From positions 248,001-312,000 of the forward strand of contig CASHTG010000017.1 of NCBI GenBank assembly GCA_949357655.1: DNA of 64,000 nucleotides, written 5' to 3'. The stretch comes from Parascedosporium putredinis. Taxonomy: Eukaryota; Ascomycota; Sordariomycetes; Microascales; Microascaceae. The position numbers and the translations under genes were made by a program. The notes beneath the pieces are model-generated. The model had not been told where the DNA came from. It did not search any database and saw nothing but the letters and a program-made list of their open reading frames with translations. Numbering within the stretch: the first letter of the stretch is position 1; the number at the start of each line of letters is the position of its first letter. Shown here in pieces: positions 1 through 15,000 of the stretch.

Positions 1-3000
1 TCCCGGTCTCGCTTGGTAGTGTAGCGATGGGGTATCTGCATGTCGAGCTTGGGTCCCCCATGTCATCTTTTAGCGCGGCTTGTTTCAGGAAGAGCGTGTC
101 GCTGCGATGAGGCGCGGATGATGAGTGGTGAAGAGATGGGGGAGGGGACGTTATGAGGGGGATCTATTCTCAGGTCTAGGAGGCGAGGCATGCAACGCGA
201 TAGGGTGGGGATGCGTCTGTCGACCACATTCTATAAATATCACGCTTATGACGGAACGATGAGTTTATACGAAGCCAAATGGTTTGAGAATTAAGTTAGT
301 AGTGGGCGGACGGAGAGGCTCGTCGATAGATTGGAAGCCAGTATGACCCATGGATAAGTATAATGATATGCTATTCGATGGAGGGAGTCAAAATGGGACT
401 GGACGAGGAAATACGGTACGCTACTGCGAATATGATCTTCTATCTGCCCCCGGCCAGCTTGGGTTTGTCGAACATAGGCTGGTAGATCGAAGCAATACGC
501 GTCAGGAGGTTTCATCGAGATGCCCAAGATGATATCCATGCAAGCTCTAAATTCAGGAAAGGGTGCAGATGTCTCCAAGTGCGCTTGTAGGAACATAGAC
601 GGCACCAATACAGCACCGACAAACCGTCTCTCAAGCCATCTCGACACCTCTTCTCTCTCGGGCAACGAAGACTATACCGCGACTCAAGCTTCGCCTGAAA
701 GACTTGGCAAAGATCAACCCGAGACTCGCAGGGCGTGATGCCGGCGGTTAGTTCCAACTATCCTTCTTGCTTGCCTTCGCCCACCGCTCTTTTCCACCTC
801 CCTGTGATACTAACCAAAGGCAAAGAGACCATCATACAGTGACTACATGCAGCCCATTGCACCTTTTCCTCAAGGGTCGCGGCAATTTTCACTCACCCCT
901 AGTTCCATCCCCGCTCGGTGGCCTTGAGCATAATAGACCCGAATGACGCCCGAGGCCGAGTCTCGAAACTGAATAGCCGCCCCCCAAAAAGAAATGCTGG
1001 AAGATAAGCAGCGGAAGAGCGCGGGAAATCCGCCAAGTTACGCCAAATCGATTCCTCTTTGGGCTCACAACAGCCGCTATCTCGAGGAAGGCCCCCCTTG
1101 CCCCCAATGGATCTAATTGAGCTGGATGGATGGATGTTGACGGTGTGGGGCAGAGATCTGCGCCTCGGCGGCTGAGCTCAGACGGGGAAAAAGACGAGCA
1201 ACCGCCGGGCGTTCTTCATGAGAGATGGACGCTGATCATTGGGCTTTTATTCTCCGGTGAGGCGAGGGACGGAGAAGGGAGGGGTATGGAGGAGCACTGG
1301 GGGGGAATGGAGGGCATAGCCTACGCCTGCGGCTCTTTTCTTCTATCTCAAACCGCGGAGAGGAGAGAGAGGTATTCGCCAGGCACACATCGTCCCAGTC
1401 CTCCCCATTGAGCTTTGAACCTAGCTGGATTTTGAAGACTTATCTACATCTGCCGCAAGCCGAAGAGACCCCCGAGCCCCCAATCGAGGGCGATTGGATC
1501 GGGGAAGGGGCGTGTGTGAGTGTGGCTGACGGTCGCATACCGTGATCGCCATGGCTACGTGGAGGGAGGGAAAAAAGGCGAGTCTTCGTTACTCAAGATG
1601 AGATGAATATGGTGGCTCGGTGGGGGAAGAAAAGGGATTTACTGCTGCGCATTTGCATTCATCCAGCTTTACCCAGTCGATCATGATGGCGCAGGCAGGC
1701 GATCCGCAGGGCCTTGGCGGGATGAAGGGAGGGGAAATGGGAAGCGGGAGTATAACGCGCTGGACTCGAACGCGAGAGGGGTTCACACGAGATTTACGAC
1801 GGCGTGGAGATCAAATTACGAGGAGTGGTCAAGATGAGGTTTTTCTTTTATGCCGATGATGCAGGTGGTGGTGGTGTCGTTGGTGGTGGAGTGTGTGTGT
1901 GGTGAGGCTCTTGGGGGCGGCTGGGCATTGATGCCACGGACATTTCCCATGCAAGTTGGCTGGAAGATGGATCGGGGAGCGGCGGAGCACTCGAGGCAAG
2001 CATAACTTGCACGGATGGCGAGATGCAGGGTACATGTACGTGGAATGGATGGTATACGGCGTATCAAGAATCTTATCCATCAACTTGTGAAGCCGGCACA
2101 CAAGTTTGAAGGACAGAGCATCAATATAACACCCCCGATACCAACCGGGTATCGGCAGATGGATATCGAAAGAAGAAGCCGAGTGCATGCTGGGCAAGTC
2201 GGTGGGGAGTGAAAATCAAGAAAAAGGATATCGGGAATGCTTTTCTTTTCTCCTCATCTGCAGGACGTCAATGAGACCTTTTTTCAAGTAGATCCATTAT
2301 CTCGGCCTCTATTGAACACGGCAGAGCTTCGTGGTCCAGGGTCCAGAACCCAAGTGGACTGGCCCTTGCTTCTTACATTGTGCGGTTGTAGAGAAGCGAC
2401 GATGAGTCTTGTGCATACATGTAGGTCTTGCAGAGGAGCAGACCTATGAAAAAAAGAAAGAATGGTGAATAGGCGAGAGCCAGCGTTCGTCACCACCTCG
2501 CTCCAAAAAAGAAAAAGAAAAAGAGCCCCCAATCTCGCTCATTTCATATCCCCAATGTCTCAGGATGAACACCATCCCCTCGGTTTCGGGAAATAGGTGA
2601 CAGGTGGCGCCAGCCAGCCCAGCTTGGCTCCCCTTCAAGTGCTCCCTCTGAGTCCTCAATACGGGCAGGGCGTGAGAGGGCCAAGAAGAAAAGGGGAGGG
2701 CGTGGTTCTGTTCGTGTTGCGAAGCGAAAACGAGGCCAATTGGTGATGGGGTCAAATTTTAGTCGTGTCTCAGGCGAGCTCCAATGGTGCGTCATGGCGT
2801 CACTGAATCTGCTCGTATTTCCAAGAGGCACATTCCTTCTACTCGCAATTCCTCGGCTCTGGGTCAAATCACCAGTAGTCAGTATCCATCTCTGGGAATC
2901 GATTCGGGAGAGACCGAATAAATGATGCCTCGTCGTTGCCGAGCAAAAGTCTCGTGCTACCTCGTACCAAATTTTGATCATCGTGAACATCGCAGCCTGA

Positions 3001-6000
3001 ATAGTCATCGTTGTTCCCGTCCTAAACAGACATGGACGACACACAGTCCCGCCCCGAAACCCAAGCCATTGCAACCAACCCCTTCTAATAGTGTCGTATG
3101 AACAGACAAAAAAAAGAAAGGAAAATCCCAATAGGAAAAAAAGAGATATGCTCAACTTGGCACACGCCCCCGGCCAAGTCTGGTGGGAAGGACAAGACCA
3201 TGGCAACGGGCACAATGTCTTATGTGCCTCTCCCCAAGGCTTCGTTTCATCTCTCCATCTCGGCCAGCGAGTGCCGGCAAGGGAAGAAGAATGTTAGCTT
3301 GATAGCGTGCACTACAGAGTCGGTCGCTCAGTCGTGGTGTAACGGTCGCCAGCCGCACCCGCTCTTCTGCTTCCCCGGATCGGGTCAGAGGCTAAAGAGA
3401 GACCGGGGGCAGCTTAGCTAGCCAAATGCCTGGAATGCGGAGGTTGCCCATTTTTCTCTTCTTTGGCGAAGGCTGAGGGAGATTAGCGGAAGAGGGGATT
3501 GTGAGGATGGGCGAGGCATGGAGGGAGAAGCAGTGTGCTCAATGGGGTTCCTCTCTTTTACCCATCCAAGCGTCGGTGGCCAGCCTACTATGCTGCTGGG
3601 TATCCATGGAGCGCTGGCCAAGGGGCGTGCAGCTGCCCCGAACCAAGATTCGGGCTTGTCTGGGTCCGAGGTTGGCGTTGGGGACCGGCGGGTCGGGTGG
3701 AACCCCGGGCGCCTGCCCGCCGTGGGAGCTGACCTGACGTTGCATCTAGAGGGACCAGGCAATGATCCTCAATTCAACTGGGGCCGTCGCATTCCCACTG
3801 AACCGTACAAGCTAGCGCCGATGTAGACCGGGCTTGGAACTCAATGAGCCTTTCGATGGGATAGTTTCGCCAAAAGAGGAAACGAGGGAGGGGGAAAAAG
3901 AAAAAAGGGAATCCAGGCTGGTTCTCCCATTCTGGGCATGTGAACGGCGGCGGTTCCTCTTGGTCCCCTGTGCCCCCGGTGCCTCCCCCGGTGCCTCCGC
4001 CGGGGCCCCGCCGAGCGGGTCAGTTCGCCACTATGCCCATTTCCTCCGAGCTATAGTTCGTCACAATGCTTCATTTTTCCGGCCCACCGTTCTATTATTC
4101 ATTTTCTCCCCATTCTCACTCTGACCTGCCCCCACCAAAAGAGAAGGGGAAAAAGGTTTGCAGCCATCAAAGCCAGGAACGCCTCCCTAACGACAAATAC
4201 TAGCCCGGTTGCCCGGCTCCCGAACCCTATGGGTCTGTGGGTACGTGTAGGCTCTTTTCAAATCAACCAAGGTACCAGCACGAGGGGGTGCCCTAGGCTC
4301 GACTGAGGCGGCAAGGCTCTTCGTTGCAGGCTGGTTTTTGTCAGTGCCCCGGCCGTTTGGCGGCGCTCTCTCGGAGATGGCTCTGGGGACGGACAGCCTT
4401 CCGACTCCCGGGCAGCGACATCCTGTCGACACAAAGGGCCCAACGAAACAAGATGTTCATTTTTACCTGTTTTCCTTTTTATTTTATTTTTCTTCTTCCG
4501 TCGAGAGCCTCACACCGCGCAAAGTAAGCAAGGGGAAGGATGCCGAGGAGAGGATGACGGAAGCTGAAGACTAATAATAAGCTGTAACGTGTGCAAGGCG
4601 CAGTTGATGCCGTCGATTATCGTCATCCGACACACCCCCTGCCTCCTCAGTAATAACCAATCTCCAGATCTTGGTCGTGCTCCTCTCGAGCATCGACTGC
4701 GCGGAAATAAAAGCGCACTCACGACAAGCTAGGGGTAAGGGAGAATGGGGGAGAGCATTGTGAAAAAAGAATTGATGTCACTGAAGCCACACAGACAAAC
4801 CCACCCACGGCCATGGTAACCAGCAAGCCCTTTCCGCTCTCCTCCCAAAAAAGCCTGTGCGAATCCCGAGAACCAACTACCCATCCCTGCCGAGCTAAAA
4901 ACGAAGAAAAAAAAAGACGAGGGAGTGAAAATAGCGCTCAAGTTTTGCGTGGGAGGATTCAACAATAGATTATGATGGACCTTTCTCAGTTCGTCGGTTC
5001 GACGCCTTTTTCTGGCCTCTTTCGGGTAGAGCTGAAAAAGATGGCGGCGAGAAGAGGCGTTCGGGATGCCCTGGGTGAGCCGAGTGGTGGCAGCCAGCCA
5101 GCCGGTCCCGGGAATTCGGGTTTTGGCCAGGGCAGCGTGATTTGGAACCAGGGGGCCCGTCAAGACCACGACAGCCGTGGGTTATTATGTCGTATTCTGT
5201 GGCGTCTTGCGCTCACGAGGAGAGGGAAAGGGACAAAAAAAACAAAGCTTCGCGGGCCAAAATCGCCTCCCTGGACAAAAGCCTTACTCTTGGCTTCCGA
5301 AAGCTAGTGCGAAGATCACCGGCTTCAAGGTAGGGAGGGAGTCGATGCTACGTGAACGAGGGTGGTGTGAGGATGAGGCTGACTCCATCCATGTTGTGAG
5401 CAGCCAGCGCAAGCTTTTCTCAAGATCGCCAACCATCAACGCAGTGGCCCTGGCCTCTACCATTCCGCTCGTAATCTCTTTCCCACGGGACAGGCTGAGC
5501 ATCTTCTTCGGTGTTGCTAAGGGGAGGGCGTGGGAGGAGAACTGGAAAGACTGGCCTTCTTCCCGGTCCCGATGCCCGGCCCCCGGATGAACAGGCCTTG
5601 GGCACCAACGGCCTGGGTGAGGGAGAAGACCGAGATTACCTGCATCTGGGCGTTCGTTCTCTGGTAGATTTCTCGTCGTTTTGCTTGTTTGTCATGTAAA
5701 TTTTTGGCCCTCCCCTTCGTTTCCACCAATTTCTTTAAAACCCCGAGTAGCAGCCAACAGTCAAGGGGTGAGGAAAAAAGGGACAAGGGGCCAAGAGGCT
5801 GCGCTAATTTCAACGTTGGCCACATGGCAGATCGAGGAGATCCAACAACCTCCCCCTGGCGCAGGCTGGCGTGGAGAATCCGAGAATTCGGATCATGGCG
5901 AATCACGTCCGGGACTTCACGTCAGCACCGCGTTGCCAAACTGTCGGTCCCCCTTCCCCCAAAATTGTCGCCATCCAAAAAAATGCCACCCCGGGCTTCA

Positions 6001-9000
6001 GCCTACACGCTATTCTTTCTCACGGAGGGCAGCATCCTGCACCTTCAGCCCTCGATAAGCTTCCAATGGTTCCATCTCTGACATCCATCTACATGTACAC
6101 CCCCTCTGGAGTCCGTAGTGTTGTGGCTGGCGGGTGAAGCGTGGGTGGGTGCAAGTGGCCTTCGAAAAGCCTCACAAACCAGCCTCGTTTCGGGATAGGA
6201 GGGATGAGGGGAGTCCTCTTTAATATTTCTGATGTGAATCTGTTAGACGAGCATGATGTCTCGCTTTGATGAAAGAAAGGGCGAGGTAAAATTGCACTTT
6301 TCGCCTCGCTCGCCCGCCCGCGGCACTTGCACTTGCACGTACCGCCAAGGCGGGTACGGTGCGCGTCGACCATGATCCCCAAGCCTCAGATTCGGGTGGC
6401 GGTTTGAAACTCCACCACTAGCCGTTAGCGGTCAAGCGGTAATACACGTAAACATGGCAGAGTTCCCTTCATGATCAATGCTCTCGACAAGCCGGGCTGC
6501 CATCATGGCCGATTTTCAATCGTGATATCTGGGCACACTTGCCGGGTGTAGGGACTCACCAATGCCTCAAAATCGTATATGGCGAACCTCAATTCCATAC
6601 TGCATGTGGGATGGTTGTAAACGAAGACCATAAAAAGATCGACTATTGACCAAGGCCCCCTCACCAAAATTGAACAAAATCGCATTCTCACGCCCCCTCC
6701 TCTTCACGAGAAAAGATAAGCGACTGAGCAGATGGCATTGCAACCAACATTGAAGGCTTCAATGGTTGCAACGCTTCGCATTCGCACCTAACGACGGATA
6801 AAAAAATACAAAAACAGAGCAAAAAGCTTCACCCTACCCCCTCCCCAAAAAAGGGCCCAAAGAGGGAACAAGAATCAACGTCGCCCACGAACCGCATGGC
6901 CCTTGGGGGTCCCGAGAAATGGCGTTTCTCGGTATTGGCTCCGGGAGCGGAATCGTGGGCGATCGACAGCTTTTGGCCGCTCTAGGAAAGGGAAAATGTG
7001 CGGCTGTGGGCCAAGGACCCCGGAAACCGAGCTCGTTGGGCATTTGGCAAGCAAACCAATTGATCCATTCAATGTGAACCTGGAGGTTCGATTTCGTAAT
7101 AGGGCCCGGGCCCCTTGTCAGATCACCGGGACAAGGGGGAGGAGGAAAGGGAGGGGTGGTTTCGCGGGTCAGGGGAGCGAGACCATTGATTGGCTAAACC
7201 GTCACTGGGCTGAGATTGGGGAAATCTCGCTGGTGGACTTCTGACGTGGACAAGCTCTGGGTCGCATCTTGATCATCTTGGCCAGGGCACCAGTAAGCAA
7301 CCGCAGCGCCGCTCCCCGTTTTTCACTTGATCGCGTCAGCGAAATGAGAGCATCAATGGGGAAGACCATTTTTGCATTAGATGTATGTGATCGAGCCATC
7401 CGCCAGAGGTGGGTGTGGAAGGAAATGGGGAATGGGAAAGGGAGGGCCTGTCGCAGGGTCACCACTACTGGATTTGAAGCAACGGAGCTGGCTCGAGGAC
7501 ATTTGCTGGGACTATTCGATTCCCCCAACCCTTTGGAAACAGGTAGCGAGAGCGAGGCTGTCCCCGGACGAGCGGAGCGGCGTCCCTACGTGTTACTGCG
7601 CCCAATCAACGATCCATCGAGCACTCCCCGCCATGAAAAAGTGAGGATGTTTGGCGGAGGGCGTGCCACGAAAGACGAGCCTGGCCAGCACCCCGTTTGA
7701 CCACGCATCTCCCATGGACAGCCACTCACAACGCCTCCGAAGCACGGCCCCCGCGGATGAGAGCAGATTGGGGAGCAGCAAAGGCACAGCCGTGATCTTG
7801 ACCCACCAGCCAGTGTATGACGAAAGAGGGGCATGCGGAATTTTCTCATCGGGCACCTTCCGGAGGCTAACAATAACAACAATAACAACCTGATATCCGA
7901 GGTAATCACATCCAATACTGCATGGGCGCGACTTTCTAATCTCGCCTCAGCACCATTATCCTTGACCCCTCTTCCCTCGGCTGGCCGTGTTGTTTTCTGC
8001 TTGTCTTTCTCGAGCATCTGTATTCGAAACCGCTGCTCCTCTTGCCTGCCCACCTCGCGTGGCCGTACATGCGGAATCCCGGCGCTGTTGAGAGGGGATG
8101 GCGCGGGTTGGAAGAGGGGATCTGGAAGGGGGTGGTTCGCCAGCTCGTGTGTGTTCTGGGTGCATGGAAGGGGGCTGCTGTCAACGCGCATTCGGCATAA
8201 ATAGCATTTTGTGGCGGAACGAACCAGTATGAGGACAGCCAACCAGAGTTCTGGAGGGTGCGAGGATGCTTACCGCTTCTCAAGCTTCAAGACGAGGCTC
8301 AGCCAGCCAGCACACCCATTGGGCCAGCAGAGAAGCCGCCTCTTCCCCATCCACACATACACATACACACACGCACGCACACACTCCACATGCGCATATA
8401 TACATATGCATGCTCGATGCGCATCCGTCATCCACATCCATCATGTTAGCCATAACACCAAAATTATGGGGTATTATCTCTGTGGTGCGAATGGCGGCCA
8501 CCCACACCCAACTCTAAGCCCAGCTCAGCCAGCGACCGCCCTCGTCCTGATGTGGTAATATTGTAATAACAACTGACGGCTCGCCATAGGATATGCCTGG
8601 CGCCGCTTACTAACCCTTTTCTTTGCTTCTTTTCCTTTTCTCCTGCTGTCAACGCAATACTCATGGCCGGCTATTAAATGGAAAAAAGCTAGGAAATTCG
8701 AAAGACGAGAGGATAGGAGATTGGTGATGGGTGATGGGAGATGGCAAGAGCCAATGATGATTTAGCCTGTCGCTCCCGTACCGCGGTTCGTCCACTGTCT
8801 TGAGCGCCACGGGCCCTAACCTGCTTGATCGACAGTTCGAGGAACCTCGAGGAAATGCCCGCCCCTTTCCCGCCGTTCTTGTTAGGCAAGTTTGGGGTCC
8901 TTTAGAGGAATAGGAAGGCTTGTTGGGCTGGGACTCGGTAATTTGCCATGCCCCTTGGATATTTCATTCTTATCCATACAGTCAGGAAGAAGTGGTAAAT

Positions 9001-12000
9001 GACAAGAAGGGAGAGTGAGAGCCGGAAGTCTCGAAATGTAGGGCAGCAAGGCAGCTTATCACGAGTCGCTCCTTTGTTTCCTCACTTGACTTAAGGGAAC
9101 TAATATCACAAGCCGCCAATCGGGGTCTGTGATGTCCGCTCTTCCCAAAGGGGCTCTTCCCTCGGCTTCGTAGGTGCACTGATAGAGGCGGCCGAAGGAT
9201 GCCAGCGTATACGATTCTTACTTGTCGACTCAAATTGTATCTGTAAGCCATCAAAGGCCCATCATCTTCATACCAACCGAATTTACTGGAGACAATGGGT
9301 GCATTCTCCTCCTCCATTCAACACCTCGACGCAGCGGAATACCTCCGTCGCGCGGGGCGGGTCTGTCGGTGAATGTGGAGACCTTCTAAGGAGGGCAGGA
9401 GCACGAAGTACTTCGTACTTATACGGCAGCCCATGTAGTACCTGTTGCGTGCAGTTGCTCAGCCAAGCTGGTAGCAGTGGGCAGGGTCACGGTAGCAGTC
9501 GCAGTGCTAGCAGCCAGAGTGACGCTAATGGACGCTGGCTGGTCTCACCTCACTCTCCTTCATTAGTAGCAGCGGTAGCAGCCAGAGCACTGGTGGGTGA
9601 GCAGTTGCAACACCAAGATCCATAGATGGATCCATTGGATCAATCAATGGCTCAATCAGCAGTGCATCAGCTTGAAACTCGCCAGTTAGTGCCCTGCGCG
9701 ATTAATAACTTTTCACCCACCTTTTAAAGGATCCGAGCAGAACTGACACCCAAGATTGGGTAGTAGACACCCTCCTTCCATACGAGGGGATTTGCTACGT
9801 CCAAGTGCCGACGGGTCTTGGTGCGTTTCGTCTATCGCCATTGTCGCCATGGGGTGGAGCAGCGACAAAGTGTCGACTCGCGATCGATTGGTGGAGGCGA
9901 GGTGGAGTCTGGAGACTGGAGTGGACGTCAAAAGACGAGATGCCCCCGGCTCAGAGTTGCCCTACGATTCGCAAGGGGTGGGGGTAGGAAAACACTTGAT
10001 ACAAAGGGAATGGATGTCTGTTCGTTACGCGAAGTGCTCGATCCACTTTGGTTGGCCGGCAGGTCATCTTCACCATCACACTTCACTGTTCCCCACGACT
10101 CCTTCTCATCAACATGACGATCCAAGGGGGTGGGAAAAGAGTAGGAAAAGGGCAGGAAAGCGTGAGGGTAGGAAAGGGTGGTCTTCGGTTGTCAAAGATC
10201 GATGAATGTGGCCACACAGCTATTATGAGCCATGACGCCCTGAGCTTGATATGTACGAAAGTGAAGTTGAGCAGAGTGGGGCCCACCCACAACAGGCCTG
10301 GCAACGACGACCTTTGCTGCGCCTCTCTCGCATCCGCCTGAGGACTGTGAGTGCCAGGCTTGGGGCAGAATGGCACCTGCCGATTTCACGACCCATAGCT
10401 AGGGGACGAGAATCAATGCAAGTCTCTCGTGTAAGCCCCTTGATCATTAATGAGCATCATGTCCAATGCTTTTGGAAAGACGAGGCCGCTCAACCACGAT
10501 TTCTCATTGCCTTCACTGTTGCCCTTCAATCAACTTTCTACCGCCCCCGTTCGCTATCAATTCCTTTTTGGGCGCGTAGCATTAAGGTGCACGGAATATA
10601 TGGGCCTACGAAACCCTCAACCTGGCAGCTTGAGAAGATCTGGACGAGGGGTGGTCATCCTTCAAAGGGAAAAAAAAATCGGGGCAGATCACGGACCCGT
10701 TCAAGCTTCCATGACATCCGTGGATCCATCAATGGATCTATGCACAATTCGACCTGCACAATGGCGACTTTTGGCCCAAAAGCAAGGGCTCTAGCTCAAC
10801 CACACCTAGGGTCAGCCTCGCGGCGGCAAGGTCGCATGGGAAAAGAGGGGATTATAGATGATAATCTATTTCGTACGGACGTTGTCCTTCCTATTCAAGG
10901 AAAGAGAGGAAACGTGGTTTGAAGTTGGGGGAACTCTTCGGGATGCTGTGCACGATATTTCTCCCCCAGTCATGACGCACCTTGTTCAGTGACATATGAG
11001 GCAGGGGGTTAGAGGGTGAACTTGCCTGCCTTGCGGAAGAAAGGCATGAGGGAACATTGAAAGTGCACGGTCGGATCGAATGGAACTCGAGGTGGTGTTG
11101 CTCTCCATCGAGAGAGGAACCTTGGGTGGGGCGAAGACAAGGAGCAAAAGCCAGGGCAGCCTCTTTTCCAAGTACGAAGTCCGTCTATTATCGGACAATC
11201 GTCAATGGGTCGGGCCACTTTTCTGTTCGTAGTCGCGAGGAAACCCCTGAAGATCAAATGGAGACGTTTTCAACGTCTGTTGTCATCAAATCCTCCGGCG
11301 AACAATGGATCCATTGGATATGGAGAAGGCGTACACTGATACAACGTGCGCTTACTCTTGCTCAATTGGAATGTTTTAATCACATACACAGCGGAGGGTA
11401 CGAGTCGACGCATAGCTCTTCTTTGTCGTGACAGGAATCCGTACATCCATGTATCGACTAGGAAGAAGACTTAACACTGGATGGATCGAGAATCTCCGCC
11501 TTGTTTTACCTCAACCACAATCGGGCTATTAAGAACCACGATACCAGATAACCGAATTCCCTCCCCTTTCATCTCGCCGCAGCCTCTTCGAACCAGATCT
11601 GTGGTGCATGAACGGCGCCGGCATGGATTGCGACATGGGGGAGGGCAAAGGGCAAAGAAAGAAGAAGAAGAAGCCGCCAAGTGCTCCTCTGCCGGGTGGA
11701 TGTGGCGGCCGCCATGAATTCTTCAAGGGCCTTTGAGGCGGTGTTCTCTTGTTTTTGCTCACCATCACTCTCGGTCTTTCTTTTTGGGGGTCGGGTTTCA
11801 GCCCTTCGATCTCCGCCTATGGGCATGGGCAAAACGGAAAGAGGCTAGCTTGGTATTACAAGTAAAATCCTGATGATGAATTGACATGGTCATTCTCATA
11901 TGTTCCATGTCAGACCGGGACTGAGTCCCTTCAAGCAGCGGGCGCTCTGGAGACTGAGAGCCACGCTAGCGAGAAGCGGAGGGTGGACGTCAAGGACATT

Positions 12001-15000
12001 ACATCTGGTGGATTACCAATTAATCGGCTACTTGACGGAGAAATTATCAGCAAAACGCAAAGATGCAGATTTCATTAATCTCAACTGCACTATGTTTTAT
12101 CCTCCCCTCCCCTGTCCTTCCTGGAGGCGTGCAGGGCTCGTAGATGATCAATTGGGCGTCCCCCTGTTCATAGGCCTCTCAACTACTACAGGTCTCTCGG
12201 GCTCAAACACCGAATTGAAGCTCTGCTGGTATTACATATGAATTCGGCAACAAGTCGAGAAATTCGACCAATCGATCGTCTCCTGCCCACATGGGCGACA
12301 GAGTGCATTATTCTCCACTTCAACCACGTTGTCTTGCTTTTCCGTGCCGCTAATTCCGGGGCCCGCGCCGCGCTAGAAGGATGAAGAAAAGCCAAAAACG
12401 GATCCGCACTCCGACATAAGGCTTTGGAGTATTATTAGGTGGGATAGTCATCATGATATCAGAAGAGAATATTACAGCTAGATGGAAAGGCCTGGGCGGA
12501 GGCTAGATCAATTGATGATCTATGGATGTAGCGATGAACTAAATTGATCATCTCCAGGAGAAGGAGATCTCGGCCTGTTTAGTAACAAAGCGCCGGTACT
12601 CCCAAGGGCAGTTTGATCTACCATCTAGTGTCTGTCAATCTATTGACGTGTTCCTGAGGATGCGCCACAGTCTCATGTCGCCTTTACGACTTTGCGAACG
12701 GCGTCCTCGAACGCACAAGATGCGAATATCTGGCCCTCGTTCCCACCGTCTTCTACCATTTTATTACTTATTACTTGTACCTGCTTTTTAAATGGGTATA
12801 TCATCAACGGGCTATTGTCTTCAACGGCACGGCCGATGCACACAAAGACGGACGGGAAAATCGCATCAAACCCGCGTGGCGAGCTTGAACGATTTAATAA
12901 TACCTTTTTCCCCTTTATTAGCCCTTCTTCGACCAGCCTTTTCGAACGCGTAGAGTCTGTGCGCGCTTACTCGGTTCGTTAGGGGTCATCTCATTCCGGA
13001 TCGCTCCCCCGTTCGTTCTCGCTCTCGTTAGAGATCAATTTCGACGGAAGAGCCCACACGCACGCACGTATTACTCTGCCGTTGTTTTCGTCATTCCCTA
13101 ATAATAAAGAAGAAAGCAAGAAAAGAGAGAGAAAAAGAAACCGCGACCGAAAGGATAACCGAACTCGCCCCGGCGGGAAAACCCACAAAACCTCCCGGGA
13201 AGCTTCAAGATTTCCCTTTTCGGCCAAAGGTGGTTGGCCCGTTCACCACTCCAGACGTTTAATCGCCATCGCATTGCTTAGAAAGCACGTCCAGGAACAA
13301 GACGCACTTTTGGCCGAGATCGTCGCCCCCTTCGTTTCCTGCTTTGAGTGAGTACATGGCCGAGTCACCCTGATACTCGCTGTACCTCTCTCTACGCTCA
13401 CCCTCTAGTTTGCGACCTGAGGGAGAACAGAAGTTTGGTCGGAGCCTCGAGAGCACGCAAACAGCTCGAGGTGAAGGATACTCTCCCATTTTTGGTTGGC
13501 TCTGCTGCAATATCGGTCAAGAAATCGTTGTTCCATGCCAGGCCCTTTACCGCCTTGACCAGTGTTTCCCTCACCACTGAGCCTCACCTCCTGCCGTCGG
13601 CCGGGCTCCCCGTGACACGCCAGGCCCTTCCCGTGCACCTTTTCATCCCCTCCGTTCGATCTTCATTCGCCCCTTTCCCCTGGTCTTACGGAGGCAATCA
13701 TCAAGTTCCGTCCGACGTTCGAGAAAGATCTGCTCATCAATCCTGGGAGGGCGAGAACGCATCAAGGGGACTCTGCATCTCCCCAAACGATTTGAATTTT
13801 ATGGGTCGCCTAGACCCCTAGGCCCTTTTCTTGCCCCGCACGTTGGCTAGCCAGCTCTCTACTTCATCCCTTGTCCATTTGCTGCACTGGGCTTGGTGCT
13901 TCTTTCTTTTGGTCTGCCTTGCAACGGGGAAGAAAAGGCGGTCGCTGACGCAGCCACTGACGCTGGCGGTGGGGAAGCAAGCGCTTATCGACATTTCCTG
14001 CTGTGGAGCCCCTTGGGAACATTGAAAGGACCAAACGTTCGTTGGGCTGGCATACGCATTTTTGGCATTGAACGGCTTAGCACTGCCCTTCAGCATAAGC
14101 TCTGGTTGTGCGCTCTCCGAGCAGTACAATATCCTGCGCGCCACGTTCCACGCATCGAAAAGCTTCCTTGGGTACCTCGCCACAATAATAATAGTAAATA
14201 GCCCTTTCTGGTTTCGAAACTCATCAAATCTCACCCTCCCAAGTTCCGCTCTTGTCAAGGAGAGGACGCTTCATTGTATCGGCTCAGTGTCGTTTCGGGA
14301 CCCGCGATTGGCCAATCGAGCCTCCCCCTTCATTTCGCCTGGACCCTGGCTGCTGCAAACCTTCCCGTTCGTGGGTAGCCAGAGTGTACAACGCAAGAAA
14401 GCTCCGCTCTTGGCGAGCAGCCATTGTGAAAGCTCTCTCCCATTTTCCTCAGCCCCATTTCAAGTCTCGAGTCTCTTTTTATCTCTCGCACGTCCTCCCT
14501 CTCTTTCCCGCTCGACATTAAACCCCGAAAAGGATAAAGAAAAAGGAGAAGAAGACGGCGACGACGACGATAACATCGACTGCAACAACGGCGGCAATAA
14601 CGACTGCGACGAGTTAAAAAAGGAGGAAAGAACGAGTGACGTGATCCTTTCAATATCCCTTTTCGCCAGGCCTTGAGAGAGACCACCGTGACCTCGTTGT
14701 GTCGACCATTTCAAAGTGAGTGTGAGTGAGAGATTTGGTTTGGGCCCCAAGCTCGACCCTGCATCTGCACCATTGAAGCATCTGCAACCCTCAATTCCCC
14801 AACTTCGTCGGTTTCGATTCGCGGTGCATCGAAATTCCCACACCATATCTGCGCCTTTCCCCTTTCGTCTGGTTCTCTGGTTGGTCGCTTCTGGAGAACC
14901 CCAATTCTGGAGTTCGTGTTCTCCCTGATCTCTGGTTGGATCCGACGTCTTTTTTCCCTCAACTCTCGTTCCTCCTATTCCCCCGGGACGTTTCAGACGC

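Noticed and set aside
2544..3215. 223-codon open frame on the - strand
   Set aside because: No known motif, overlaps other open frames on both strands, and composition looks random.
7080..7105. GGTTCGATT word resembling a tRNA B box
   Set aside because: The flanking bases do not form a T stem and no A box lies upstream.
7586..8242. 218-codon open frame on the - strand
   Set aside because: No conserved features and several overlapping frames of similar length; nothing supports it as a gene.
10251..10922. 223-codon open frame on the + strand
   Set aside because: No conserved domain, no convincing start context or introns; treated as chance.
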